Origin: Alphaproteobacteria bacterium | GTDB taxonomy: Bacteria; Pseudomonadota; Alphaproteobacteria; WRDZ01 | Assembly: GCA_009779595.1 (NCBI GenBank) | Contig: WRDZ01000034.1 | Coordinates: forward strand, 1-7,295 | Reading direction: 5' to 3' | Length of the DNA stretch: 7,295 nt | Shown here: positions 1 through 5,402 of the stretch, one piece after another | Numbering within the stretch: the stretch's first letter is position 1 | Layout: every line of letters begins with the position of its first letter | Program-made: the position numbers and the translations under genes | Notes under the pieces: model-generated | The model's database searches: none | Told to the model about the DNA's origin: nothing | What the model saw: only the letters and a program-made list of their open reading frames with translations

Positions 1-966
1 GTCATCGGGATCGACGCCTTTAAGCCGTTTTTTCAGATAGTTTACATGAGCGTCCCTGCGAAGGACTTCGAAACGCATGCGTATTTCGTGTATGCGGTTG
101 TAAATGGTTTCCAGTTTCGTGGCCTTGTCGATTATATACTCGGGTATGGTGATTTTGCCGCTGTCGTGCAGCCACGAGGCCAGGTGCAAGGCGTACCACT
201 GGTCGTCGGTCATCTGGAACTTTTCGAACGCCGGGGCTTTCGACATGCACGCGGCCGTGGCCAGCATGCGCACCAGCACCGGCACACGCTGGCAGTGCGC
301 GCTGGTGTATGGCGATTTCACGTCGATGGCCTGGGCGATGATGGATATGAAGGATTCCATGACGTGGCGCTCTGAATTGATGAGCTTGAGGTTTTCATAA
401 GCCAGGGCAAGCTGGTTGACAAGCATTTCTATGACGTTCTGGCTTTCGGGCGAGAATTCGGTGACAAGGCCGTTTTCGTCGCGCGCGTTTATCAGCTGCA
501 GCACGGCCAGCGGGCGGTTCTGCCTGTTGAACAGCGGTATGGTCAGCGTGGACTTGGTCGAGAAATCGTTCTTTTCGTCGAACGCCTTTATCGCGGAGAT
601 GTCGTACAGGGTGCTGGCGTACACGTCTGCTATGTTCAAGGTTTTCCTGTTCAGCACGGCGCCTGCGCACAGGTTCCTCATGTTGGGCAGGTTGGTGCCC
701 GGATCCATGATGTTGATGGGGGCGGCGTCCGCGGCGCTGCCGGCCGTGCCGCCAAGGTGCATGTTCAAGGCGTCGTTTATGACCAGGTAGGAGTGTATCT
801 TGTTGTCGTCAAGGATGTTGAAGAAGTTCAGCCCCTGGGCGTTTGCGATTTTCTTGGCCAGCAGGGCGGTCCTTTCCAGCAGGGAATCGACGTTCTTTTC
901 CCCCACAATGGCATGGGAGTTCTCGATGATTTCATCTAGAAGCTGGTCTTTTGTCAGCGCGCTCAT
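1..966 (-). CDS. GAF sensor / HD-GYP phosphodiesterase-type protein (C-terminus off the left edge)
   Basis: Partial gene: 322 codons are in the window, read right to left, and the C-terminus lies beyond position 1. An N-terminal GAF-like sensor spans about residues 20-190. It includes the stretch TIPLFNRQNRPLAVLQLIN (142-160), typical of a GAF core. The start of an HD-GYP domain follows: AIDVKSPYTSAHCQRV around 213-228 and the metal-binding HD pair in WLHDSGKITIPE (H267, D268). The domain belongs to the metal-dependent family that hydrolyses cyclic-di-GMP in the cytosol. The GYP motif would lie off the window, so catalytic competence cannot be judged. After the HD motif comes DKATKLETIYNRIHEIRMRFE, a charged helix I associate with a GAF-HD-GYP subfamily. 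An in-frame ATG six codons upstream (984) is an alternative start; neither start has a clear Shine-Dalgarno sequence. The gene lies 57 bp downstream of the kinase-like gene on the same strand, with no terminator seen between them. GAF ligand unknown. Confidence 0.9.
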   Translation of the reverse strand, partial: MSALTKDQLLDEIIENSHAIVGEKNVDSLLERTALLAKKIANAQGLNFFNILDDNKIHSYLVINDALNMHLGGTAGSAADAAPINIMDPGTNLPNMRNLCAGAVLNRKTLNIADVYASTLYDISAIKAFDEKNDFSTKSTLTIPLFNRQNRPLAVLQLINARDENGLVTEFSPESQNVIEMLVNQLALAYENLKLINSERHVMESFISIIAQAIDVKSPYTSAHCQRVPVLVRMLATAACMSKAPAFEKFQMTDDQWYALHLASWLHDSGKITIPEYIIDKATKLETIYNRIHEIRMRFEVLRRDAHVNYLKKRLKGVDPDD

Positions 967-1023
967 ATGAAAATGATTGCGCATAAACGTTGCTAAATGA
1001 TTAAGGGGTGGGAAACGCCAGGC

Positions 1024-1905
1024 TTAAAAAACGAAGCCCGATAACATGGCTTCCAATATCCGGGAGCGTTTTTCTGTGCTTAGATTCATATTTTGCCCGC
1101 GTTCATCATCCATCTTTTGGCAACGCGCAAATTCATGGGCAATTCCATAAACAAGGGCGTTCCTTACTTTTTCAATATCGACGGCAACAGGATATTTTTT
1201 GTCCGGGATAGAGTTGTAGGACTTGACTATCCTTTTCGTAAAATCCCACGATATGATGCTGGCTGGCGCATACGGCACGAAGTCTTGGTAAATATTGCCC
1301 ACGCCGGCCAATTCAAAGTCTATGACGGCAAGCTTTTGCTCTTTTTCGTCATACATTACATTCTGATTGCGCAGGTCTTTGTGCGTCATGACATGTATCT
1401 CGTCCGAAATCGGGGCGGCCATAAGATACTTTTCCGCGTCGATAATAGGTTTTTGTGCCTTTTCCGACAATTTGTTCTTGAACGCGTCAATAATTTCTTT
1501 TGCCGAGTTAGGACAGTTTTTATACGAATCAAAAATATGTTTGATTGGGTGTTCAGGATTTTGCGGCTTGCGCAACTGGTGCATGGAATTGAGGAACAAA
1601 GCCATTTGTTTTGCAATGGCGTCCTTTTGCCGTTCGGTCAAGGAGTCATACACTTCCGTCCTTAAATCCACGCCGTTGATTCGTTTTTCCACAATCCGGC
1701 GTTTCTCCCTGTCTATGGAAATAAGGCCGGGAAGATTGACGCCGATATCCTGCCCGGATTCCAAAAGCTCTTTGACGACATCATATCCAATGGCCTGTTT
1801 ATCGATATAATAATCCCCTCCCGATTCACCAAGCGGCTGTTTTATAATAGTGCCGCCGTCTTCGTAAACAATGGAATGAGCGCCCTTTGCGATAACTTTT
1901 CTCAT
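1024..1905 (-). CDS. APH/choline-kinase-like phosphotransferase, substrate unknown
   Basis: A protein of 293 aa with the signature of the aminoglycoside phosphotransferase/choline kinase fold. A glycine-containing N-terminal loop (AKGAHSIVYEDGG, 6-18) is followed by candidate ATP-binding Lys22. The catalytic loop is HKDLRNQN (H175, D177, N182), and the metal-binding motif is IDFE (D196, E198). It should transfer phosphate from ATP to a small hydroxylated molecule in the cytosol; the substrate cannot be read from sequence, and the family name does not imply antibiotic resistance. The frame opens at a TTG at 1932, but that codon abuts the U-tract of the rplT terminator. The ATG at 1905 is therefore preferred, although no good Shine-Dalgarno sequence precedes it. 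Sampled 60-base lines are 33-45% GC against about 58% in flanking genes, which suggests separate acquisition. No promoter was identified in the short gap after rplT, so it may depend on read-through. Confidence 0.82.
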   Translation of the reverse strand: MRKVIAKGAHSIVYEDGGTIIKQPLGESGGDYYIDKQAIGYDVVKELLESGQDIGVNLPGLISIDREKRRIVEKRINGVDLRTEVYDSLTERQKDAIAKQMALFLNSMHQLRKPQNPEHPIKHIFDSYKNCPNSAKEIIDAFKNKLSEKAQKPIIDAEKYLMAAPISDEIHVMTHKDLRNQNVMYDEKEQKLAVIDFELAGVGNIYQDFVPYAPASIISWDFTKRIVKSYNSIPDKKYPVAVDIEKVRNALVYGIAHEFARCQKMDDERGQNMNLSTEKRSRILEAMLSGFVF

Positions 1906-1930
1906 GGCAAATACTTTTGGCTTTTTTATC

Positions 1931-1964
1931 AAATTAAATAAAAACCCCGGCGGACCGGGGTTTT
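1931..1964 (-). terminator. Rho-independent terminator of rpmI-rplT
   Basis: On the minus strand a perfect 10-bp stem, AAAACCCCGG (1964-1955) with CCGGGGTTTT (1950-1941), encloses the 4-base loop TCCG. A T-rich tail, TATTTAATTT (1940-1931), follows. It starts 7 bp after the rplT stop. The A-tract on the other side would also allow some plus-strand termination, though no plus-strand gene ends here. Confidence 0.93.
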
Positions 1965-1971
1965 CTTTTGT

Positions 1972-2319
1972 TCAGCTTTTAACGCTTTCCACCAGCTTGG
2001 CGAAAGCGGCCGGCTCGGTCATGGCCATGTTCGCAAGCATTTTGCGGTCAAGCGCGATGCCTTTGGCTTTGACCGCGTGCATGAACTGCGAATAGGTCAT
2101 GCCCGCCGAGCGCACGGCCGCGTTTATGCGGACAATCCACAGGCTGCGGAAGTCGCGTTTCTTGACGCGGCGGTCGCGGTAAGCGTACAGCATCGCCTTT
2201 TCGGTCTTTTGCACCGCCACGCGATATATCTTCGAGTTCGACCCGCGGTATCCTTTGGCCCTTGCAAGAACTTTCTTGTGGCGGGCGTGCCTGGTTTCAC
2301 CTCTTTTGACTCTGGCCAT
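1972..2319 (-). CDS. rplT: 50S ribosomal protein L20
   Basis: A protein of 115 aa, the usual length. It begins MARVKRGETRHARHKKVL, a canonical L20 N-terminus, and continues with a highly basic helical region (AKGYRGSNSKIYRVA, then YAYRDRRVKKRDFRSLWI) and the globular C-terminal part (RINAAVRSAGMTYSQFM). L20 binds 23S rRNA early in 50S subunit assembly. In some bacteria it also represses its own operon by binding the leader mRNA. The start is only 2 bp after the rpmI stop. Its Shine-Dalgarno sequence GGAGG (2330-2326) lies inside the last rpmI codons, six bases from the ATG, so translation is probably coupled. A strong terminator follows the stop. The pheS and pheT genes that often follow rplT are not here. 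Confidence 0.98.
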   Translation of the reverse strand: MARVKRGETRHARHKKVLARAKGYRGSNSKIYRVAVQKTEKAMLYAYRDRRVKKRDFRSLWIVRINAAVRSAGMTYSQFMHAVKAKGIALDRKMLANMAMTEPAAFAKLVESVKS

Positions 2320-2321
2320 GG

Positions 2322-2522
2322 CTAACCTCCGTACGGCATAAAGTGCTTGACCAGGTTTGCGTCACCTTTCTGCAACACAGCCGTCCCACGCGCATTACGC
2401 TTCATTTTCTGAGATTTGCACCCAAGGCAGTGGCGTTTGTACGCGTGCCCTGCTTTGACCTTGCCGGTCGCGGTAAGCTTGAAGCGCTTTTTGACGGCGC
2501 TTTTAGTTTTCATTTTGGGCAT
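2322..2522 (-). CDS. rpmI: 50S ribosomal protein L35
   Basis: A protein of 66 aa, starting MPKMKTKSAVKKRFKLTATG, the classic L35 N-terminus, with the conserved NARGTAVL segment and a PYGG C-terminus. L35 is a small basic component of the 50S subunit. The start is fixed by AAGGAG(AG) at 2535-2528, seven bases upstream of the ATG. The gene is first in the operon, and infC, often upstream in other bacteria, is absent. The segment HCLGCKSQK contains a CxxC pair (C32, C35) beside H31. I do not recall cysteines as typical of this region, and they might mark a metal site (inference only). The final GGA GGT codons double as the rplT ribosome-binding site. Confidence 0.97.
   Translation of the reverse strand: MPKMKTKSAVKKRFKLTATGKVKAGHAYKRHCLGCKSQKMKRNARGTAVLQKGDANLVKHFMPYGG
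2326..2330 (-). promoter_or_regulatory. rplT ribosome-binding site embedded in the rpmI 3' end
   Basis: The last two sense codons of rpmI (GGA GGT) contain GGAGG, six bases upstream of the rplT ATG. It is the only Shine-Dalgarno sequence for rplT, so ribosomes finishing L35 would sit directly on it. This supports coupled, near-equimolar synthesis. Confidence 0.85.
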
Positions 2523-2560
2523 TTTCGCTCTCCTTAAACATAGAGTTTTTGATTAACCTG

Positions 2561-2584
2561 CCAAGGCATACCCTTAAGCCTTGG
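2561..2584 (-). promoter_or_regulatory. rpmI-rplT leader hairpin, possible autoregulatory structure
   Basis: The predicted 5' leader of the rpmI mRNA contains CCAAGGC (2584-2578) and GCCTTGG (2567-2561), which form a perfect 7-bp stem around a 10-base loop, TTAAGGGTAT. No U-tract follows, so this is not an ordinary intrinsic terminator. L20 is known to repress the rpmI-rplT operon through leader RNA structure in E. coli and Bacillus. A similar role here is an inference from position. A second, weak 4-bp pairing (CTCT with AGAG) nearby could partly cover the rpmI Shine-Dalgarno sequence. Confidence 0.5.
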
Positions 2585-2592
2585 ACAAGACA

Positions 2593-2615
2593 TGCATGTA
2601 ATGATAACACATGCA
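2593..2615. repeat. 23-bp inverted repeat centred on the rpmI -10 box, possible operator
   Basis: TGCATGT (2593-2599), nine bases, then ACATGCA (2609-2615) form perfect 7-bp arms. The nine-base centre holds the rpmI -10 hexamer (2601-2606). An additional 10-bp palindrome, ACATGCATGT, covers 2590-2599. Such symmetry over a -10 box is where a dimeric repressor could bind, but no regulator is identified. It may also be partly fortuitous, because CATG is self-complementary. Confidence 0.4.
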
Positions 2616-2629
2616 AAGTCGAAAGGCAA
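2601..2629 (-). promoter_or_regulatory. Probable sigma70 promoter for rpmI-rplT (extended -10)
   Basis: On the minus strand, -35 TTGCCT (2629-2624), a 17-bp spacer and -10 TATCAT (2606-2601), preceded by TGT as an extended -10. Transcription would start near 2594 and give a leader of about 70 bases carrying the 2561-2584 hairpin. It suits a strongly expressed ribosomal operon without an upstream infC. Confidence 0.6.
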
Positions 2630-2694
2630 GGGAAAAAAGAGGTTGCTGGGCGCCAGATAAAAGTATTTTATGCTTTTGCCTGCTGTAAAAAGTA

Positions 2695-2723
2695 TTGACA
2701 AAAGAAGCAAAATGATATATAAT
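2695..2723 (+). promoter_or_regulatory. Perfect-consensus sigma70 promoter for the ankyrin gene
   Basis: TTGACA (2695-2700), a spacer of exactly 17 bp, and TATAAT (2718-2723): 12 of 12 consensus positions at the optimal spacing. Transcription would begin near 2730, about 25 bases before the preferred ATG at 2755. An ATG at 2722 overlaps the -10 box and so cannot be the start of this transcript. The promoter is back to back with the rpmI promoter, their -35 boxes about 65 bp apart. Confidence 0.8.
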
Positions 2724-2754
2724 GTACTGTCTTTCATTGAAGATGAGGAAACAG

Positions 2755-3828
2755 ATGAAACACAATATGGAAATCAACGAAGAAGTACTTGAAAAGCTGA
2801 TGCCAGATGCCTGGGAAAGGGAGCAGTTCAGAAAAGCATGCCAGAAAGGTGGAAGCTTGTACAATGCGGTTGTTTACAGCATTGTTTCTCTACCGTGCGA
2901 TTTAAGCGACGAGGGCGACTTAAAAGCTAAGGTTGAAGTATGGAGAAGCTCGAAAAAAACCATAAGAGCGTTCGAAGCCACCAGACCCAGTGTTAAGCAG
3001 TTGGAAGAAACGTCTGCAGTGGAATTCGCAAAGCAGCGCACCGGGTTTGATACGGTCGGCTTGTTTGATTCTATAAAGCACGGCGACGCCGAGGCGGTCG
3101 CGGACATGCTTTCCAGCGGTTTGACGCTTGAAGGCAAGGATTTGCGCAACGCGCTTGTGGCCGCGGCGACAATAGATTTGTGTAAAAATAATCCCAAGCT
3201 GGAATGGGATAGGGCGTTGCTTGCAGAGATGCCGGCCTATCCGCTTTTTCCCGAGGGCATGGTTGAAAACTCGCCCGTCTTAAACTCCAAGCCGGGACGC
3301 CTGTTATTCTCTGTTCCAGATGCCGTAGACGAAGTCGTTCATAAATACGAGCAAGAAAAGCAGAAGGTTGAAAAGCTTGCCTTGGGCGCTAGGGCGCAGA
3401 TACTGCCCATGCTGCTTGCCATGAAGCCGTCCGAGCAATATTTGTGCGGAGCGCTGATGCTGGCTGCTGAAAAAGGATACGCCGACAGCGTGGAAATGCT
3501 GATTAAAAACGGCGCGCATGTCAATATTATCCACGCTGACAGGAGAGATGGTCGCCGTACACCCCTTCACAAAGCTGTTCTTGGCGGAGATGCCGATACC
3601 GTCAAAGTCCTGTGCGATTACGGAGCGAGCCTGGATGCGAAAGATATTTCCGGCACAACTGCGGTCGATTTGGCCCATGTATTTCGCGATGATGCTTTGG
3701 AAGAGCTTTCAAAAATGGAGGCCAATCGGTCAGGGTGCTTGTTGAACAAGATGACTTATATAAATGATGTCAAACAGTTCGAAAAAATGATAGGTGTTTT
3801 CGACGCTGCACGGGGGCAAAAAAGCTAA
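2755..3828 (+). CDS. Ankyrin-repeat protein, function unknown
   Basis: A protein of 357 aa with no signal peptide and no membrane segment. Ankyrin repeats lie in the C-terminal half. One is at about 229-259 (ALMLAAEKGYADSVEMLIKN). A clear one at about 266-297 includes TPLHKAVLGGDADTVKVL and YGASLDAKD. A degenerate one is at about 299-325 (GTTAVDLAHVF). An isolated ankyrin-like helix pair appears at about 102-125 (LFDSIKHGDAEAVADMLSSG). The first 100 residues are charged and helical with no family I recognise. Residues 190-215 (EVVHKYEQEKQKVEK) look coiled. Ankyrin repeats bind proteins; bacterial ones are sometimes host-directed effectors, but nothing here shows export. The start at 2755 is chosen from GAGGAA at 2745-2750 and from the promoter position; in-frame ATGs also occur at 2743 and 2767. 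The gene is alone on its strand between rpmI and the FzlA-like gene. GC is intermediate. Confidence 0.85.
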   Translation: MKHNMEINEEVLEKLMPDAWEREQFRKACQKGGSLYNAVVYSIVSLPCDLSDEGDLKAKVEVWRSSKKTIRAFEATRPSVKQLEETSAVEFAKQRTGFDTVGLFDSIKHGDAEAVADMLSSGLTLEGKDLRNALVAAATIDLCKNNPKLEWDRALLAEMPAYPLFPEGMVENSPVLNSKPGRLLFSVPDAVDEVVHKYEQEKQKVEKLALGARAQILPMLLAMKPSEQYLCGALMLAAEKGYADSVEMLIKNGAHVNIIHADRRDGRRTPLHKAVLGGDADTVKVLCDYGASLDAKDISGTTAVDLAHVFRDDALEELSKMEANRSGCLLNKMTYINDVKQFEKMIGVFDAARGQKS

Positions 3829-3846
3829 AGGTCTTTCTTACGAAAC

Positions 3847-4518
3847 CTAAAAATCCAGCGTGCCGTATGTGGGGGCTGGTTCGAACCCGGGGATTGTTTC
3901 GGTCAGCAGGGGGGCGAAGCTGCGCCGCGATTTGACACGGTAGTACCAAAGCTTCAGCTCTTTATGCCGGTCCCATTTTATTTCGCCAAGGTAGTCCAGC
4001 AGCGATATATGGCTTGCCGCGGCCATGTCGGCCAGGGATATCGACGTTGTGGCCGCAAGCCATTGCCGCCGCTCAAGCAGCCACGAAAAGTACAGCAGGT
4101 GCGTATCAAGGTGGGTGCGCCCGGCCTTTATGGCGCGCGAGTCAGGAGGGACCGCGCTGCTTTTCAGCCGTTTTATCATGCGTTCGTACAGTATGCTGCG
4201 GCCGACCTCGCGCACGAACTTGTCGTCGCACCAGGCGACCATGCGGCGGATTTCCGCGGCTTGAGCGGGCGGGCCGTATATAAGGCTCTGCTCTTCCAGG
4301 GTTTCGACAAGATACTCGCATATGACCTGGTGGCCGATGATGGTTTTGTCATCGCCGGTCACCAGCACGGGGACCTCTCCGGCCGGGTTTATGCGCAGGA
4401 AATCGGGGTTGGGCAGCCACGTCTTTTCCAGCCTTAAGGAAAACTCGTACCCGGATTCGGACAGCGCCAGGCGGGCTTTCCTGCAAAAGGGAGATGCGGG
4501 GTAATGGTATAGCAACAA
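3847..4518 (-). CDS. fzlA: FzlA-like GST-family cell-division protein
   Basis: A protein of 223 aa with a GST fold. The N-terminal thioredoxin-like domain is at 1-75 (LLYHYPASPFCRKARLAL; cis-proline at P50 in NPAGEVPVLV; ICEYL at 66-70). The helical domain is at about 87-205 and includes SLADMAAASHISLLDYLGE (161-179), the N-capping box region of GSTs. It resembles Caulobacter FzlA, a GST-like protein that binds FtsZ filaments and controls constriction. Supporting features are VAWCDDKFVREVGRSILYE, the WYYRVKSRRSFAPLL stretch and a C-terminus ending in LDF. This assignment is by recalled pattern; a general GST remains possible. The start is a TTG with AGGAG (4533-4529) ten bases upstream; no in-frame ATG exists nearby. 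It is divergent from uppP across 74 bp. Its stop is 18 bp from the convergent ankyrin gene. Confidence 0.8.
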   Translation of the reverse strand: MLLYHYPASPFCRKARLALSESGYEFSLRLEKTWLPNPDFLRINPAGEVPVLVTGDDKTIIGHQVICEYLVETLEEQSLIYGPPAQAAEIRRMVAWCDDKFVREVGRSILYERMIKRLKSSAVPPDSRAIKAGRTHLDTHLLYFSWLLERRQWLAATTSISLADMAAASHISLLDYLGEIKWDRHKELKLWYYRVKSRRSFAPLLTETIPGFEPAPTYGTLDF

Positions 4519-4528
4519 GTCTTGCTTT

Positions 4529-4533
4529 CTCCT
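4529..4533 (-). promoter_or_regulatory. Shine-Dalgarno sequence that fixes the TTG start of the FzlA-like gene
   Basis: AGGAG on the minus strand, ten bases before the TTG at 4518. A second TTG follows immediately as codon 2 and is the alternative start. The residues after it (LYHYP) match the usual GST beginning, so initiation at one of these two codons fits both the signal and the protein. Confidence 0.6.
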
Positions 4534-4592
4534 GTTCTTTATGGGATTATGACTCCATAGGTTTAATTTTAGGTTTACAAAAGGTTAAAATC

Positions 4593-5402
4593 ATGAACAA
4601 TGTCATGCAGACGATTTCCCTGGGGCTGGTGCAGGGCGTGACCGAGTTTTTGCCCATAAGCTCGTCGGCCCACCTTATCCTTTTCCCGGAATTCTTCAAC
4701 TGGAGCGAACAGGGCATCCTTATGGACGTGGCCCTGCATTTCGGCACCCTGCTGGCCGCGGTGGTTTATTACTGGCGGGACTGCGCGGGGATGGCGGCTG
4801 CGGTGCTTACTGCCAAGCCCAAGTCGGCGTATTGGCGGCTGGCCGGTAATATAGCGGTTGCGGTGGTTCCCGCCGTGATAGCGGGCGTGCTGCTGTCTTC
4901 GCAGCTGGGCCTGGCGCGCGAACGCCCGATTTTGATAGCCTTGAACCTTATAGTGTTCGGCGTGCTGCTGTGGCTGGCCGACAAATACGGGCGCAAAGAC
5001 AAAGGGCTGGAATCCATGGACGGCGCAGGGGCGCTGATGACGGGGCTGGCTCAGGCGGCGGCCCTTGTCCCGGGCGTCAGCCGGTCGGGGATTACGTTGA
5101 CGGCTTTGCGGCTTCAGGGGTACAGGCGCGAGCAGGCGGCCAGGTTCACTTTCCTGCTGGCGATACCGACGATTTTCGGGGCCACGGCCTATGAGTTTTA
5201 CAGCGCGTGGAAAGAAGACCCAGGCTTCTTATCGGGCGGCACGTTGAACAGCCTTATGCTGGGCATAGCGGTTTCGTTCATTGCCGGAATGGTTGCCATA
5301 AGGCTGCTGATAAGGCTGCTGGCCCGCGACACCATATGGGCGTTCGCCGTGTACCGCGTCATAATAGGCGTGCTGATAATAGCCCTTTACTGGCGTTCGT
5401 AA
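4593..5402 (+). CDS. uppP: Undecaprenyl-diphosphate phosphatase (BacA/UppP family)
   Basis: A protein of 269 aa, full length for the family. It dephosphorylates undecaprenyl diphosphate to the monophosphate, recycling the lipid carrier used for peptidoglycan and other envelope polymers in the cytoplasmic membrane. Both hallmark motifs are intact: QGVTEFLPISSSAHLIL at 14-30 (Q14xxxE18, H27) and PGVSRSGIT at 160-168 (R164). Several hydrophobic helices follow, for example 84-101, 113-129, 184-200, 218-241 and 247-266. The open frame extends upstream to 4494, into the FzlA-like gene. The ATG at 4593 is chosen because it gives the normal N-terminus and has AAGG at 4581-4584. Ile is mostly encoded by ATA (14 of 21 codons), unexpected in a gene near 58% GC. 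The last 16 bp overlap the convergent lipoprotein gene. Confidence 0.97.
   Translation: MNNVMQTISLGLVQGVTEFLPISSSAHLILFPEFFNWSEQGILMDVALHFGTLLAAVVYYWRDCAGMAAAVLTAKPKSAYWRLAGNIAVAVVPAVIAGVLLSSQLGLARERPILIALNLIVFGVLLWLADKYGRKDKGLESMDGAGALMTGLAQAAALVPGVSRSGITLTALRLQGYRREQAARFTFLLAIPTIFGATAYEFYSAWKEDPGFLSGGTLNSLMLGIAVSFIAGMVAIRLLIRLLARDTIWAFAVYRVIIGVLIIALYWRS

Noticed and set aside
46..375. Plus-strand open frame of 109 aa near the left edge
   Set aside because: Shadow of the HD-GYP gene, which is open through the whole 966 bases on the minus strand with recognisable domains.
1093..1665. 190-aa plus-strand open frame
   Set aside because: Lies antisense to the kinase-like gene, whose catalytic motifs are intact on the minus strand; no ribosome-binding site or recognisable family.
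2534..2737. 67-aa minus-strand frame with a hydrophobic start in the rpmI upstream region
   Set aside because: It spans the promoters and leader between rpmI and the ankyrin gene; AT-rich intergenic DNA easily encodes hydrophobic stretches, and no ribosome-binding site supports it.
3829..3848. Possible bidirectional terminator between the ankyrin and FzlA-like genes
   Set aside because: The stem is only 3 plus 4 pairs with a two-base bulge and the T-tract is weak; too poor to call.
4494..4592. N-terminal extension of uppP by 33 codons
   Set aside because: It would overlap the start of the FzlA-like gene and has no family similarity; UppP proteins begin just before the QGVTEF motif, as from 4593.
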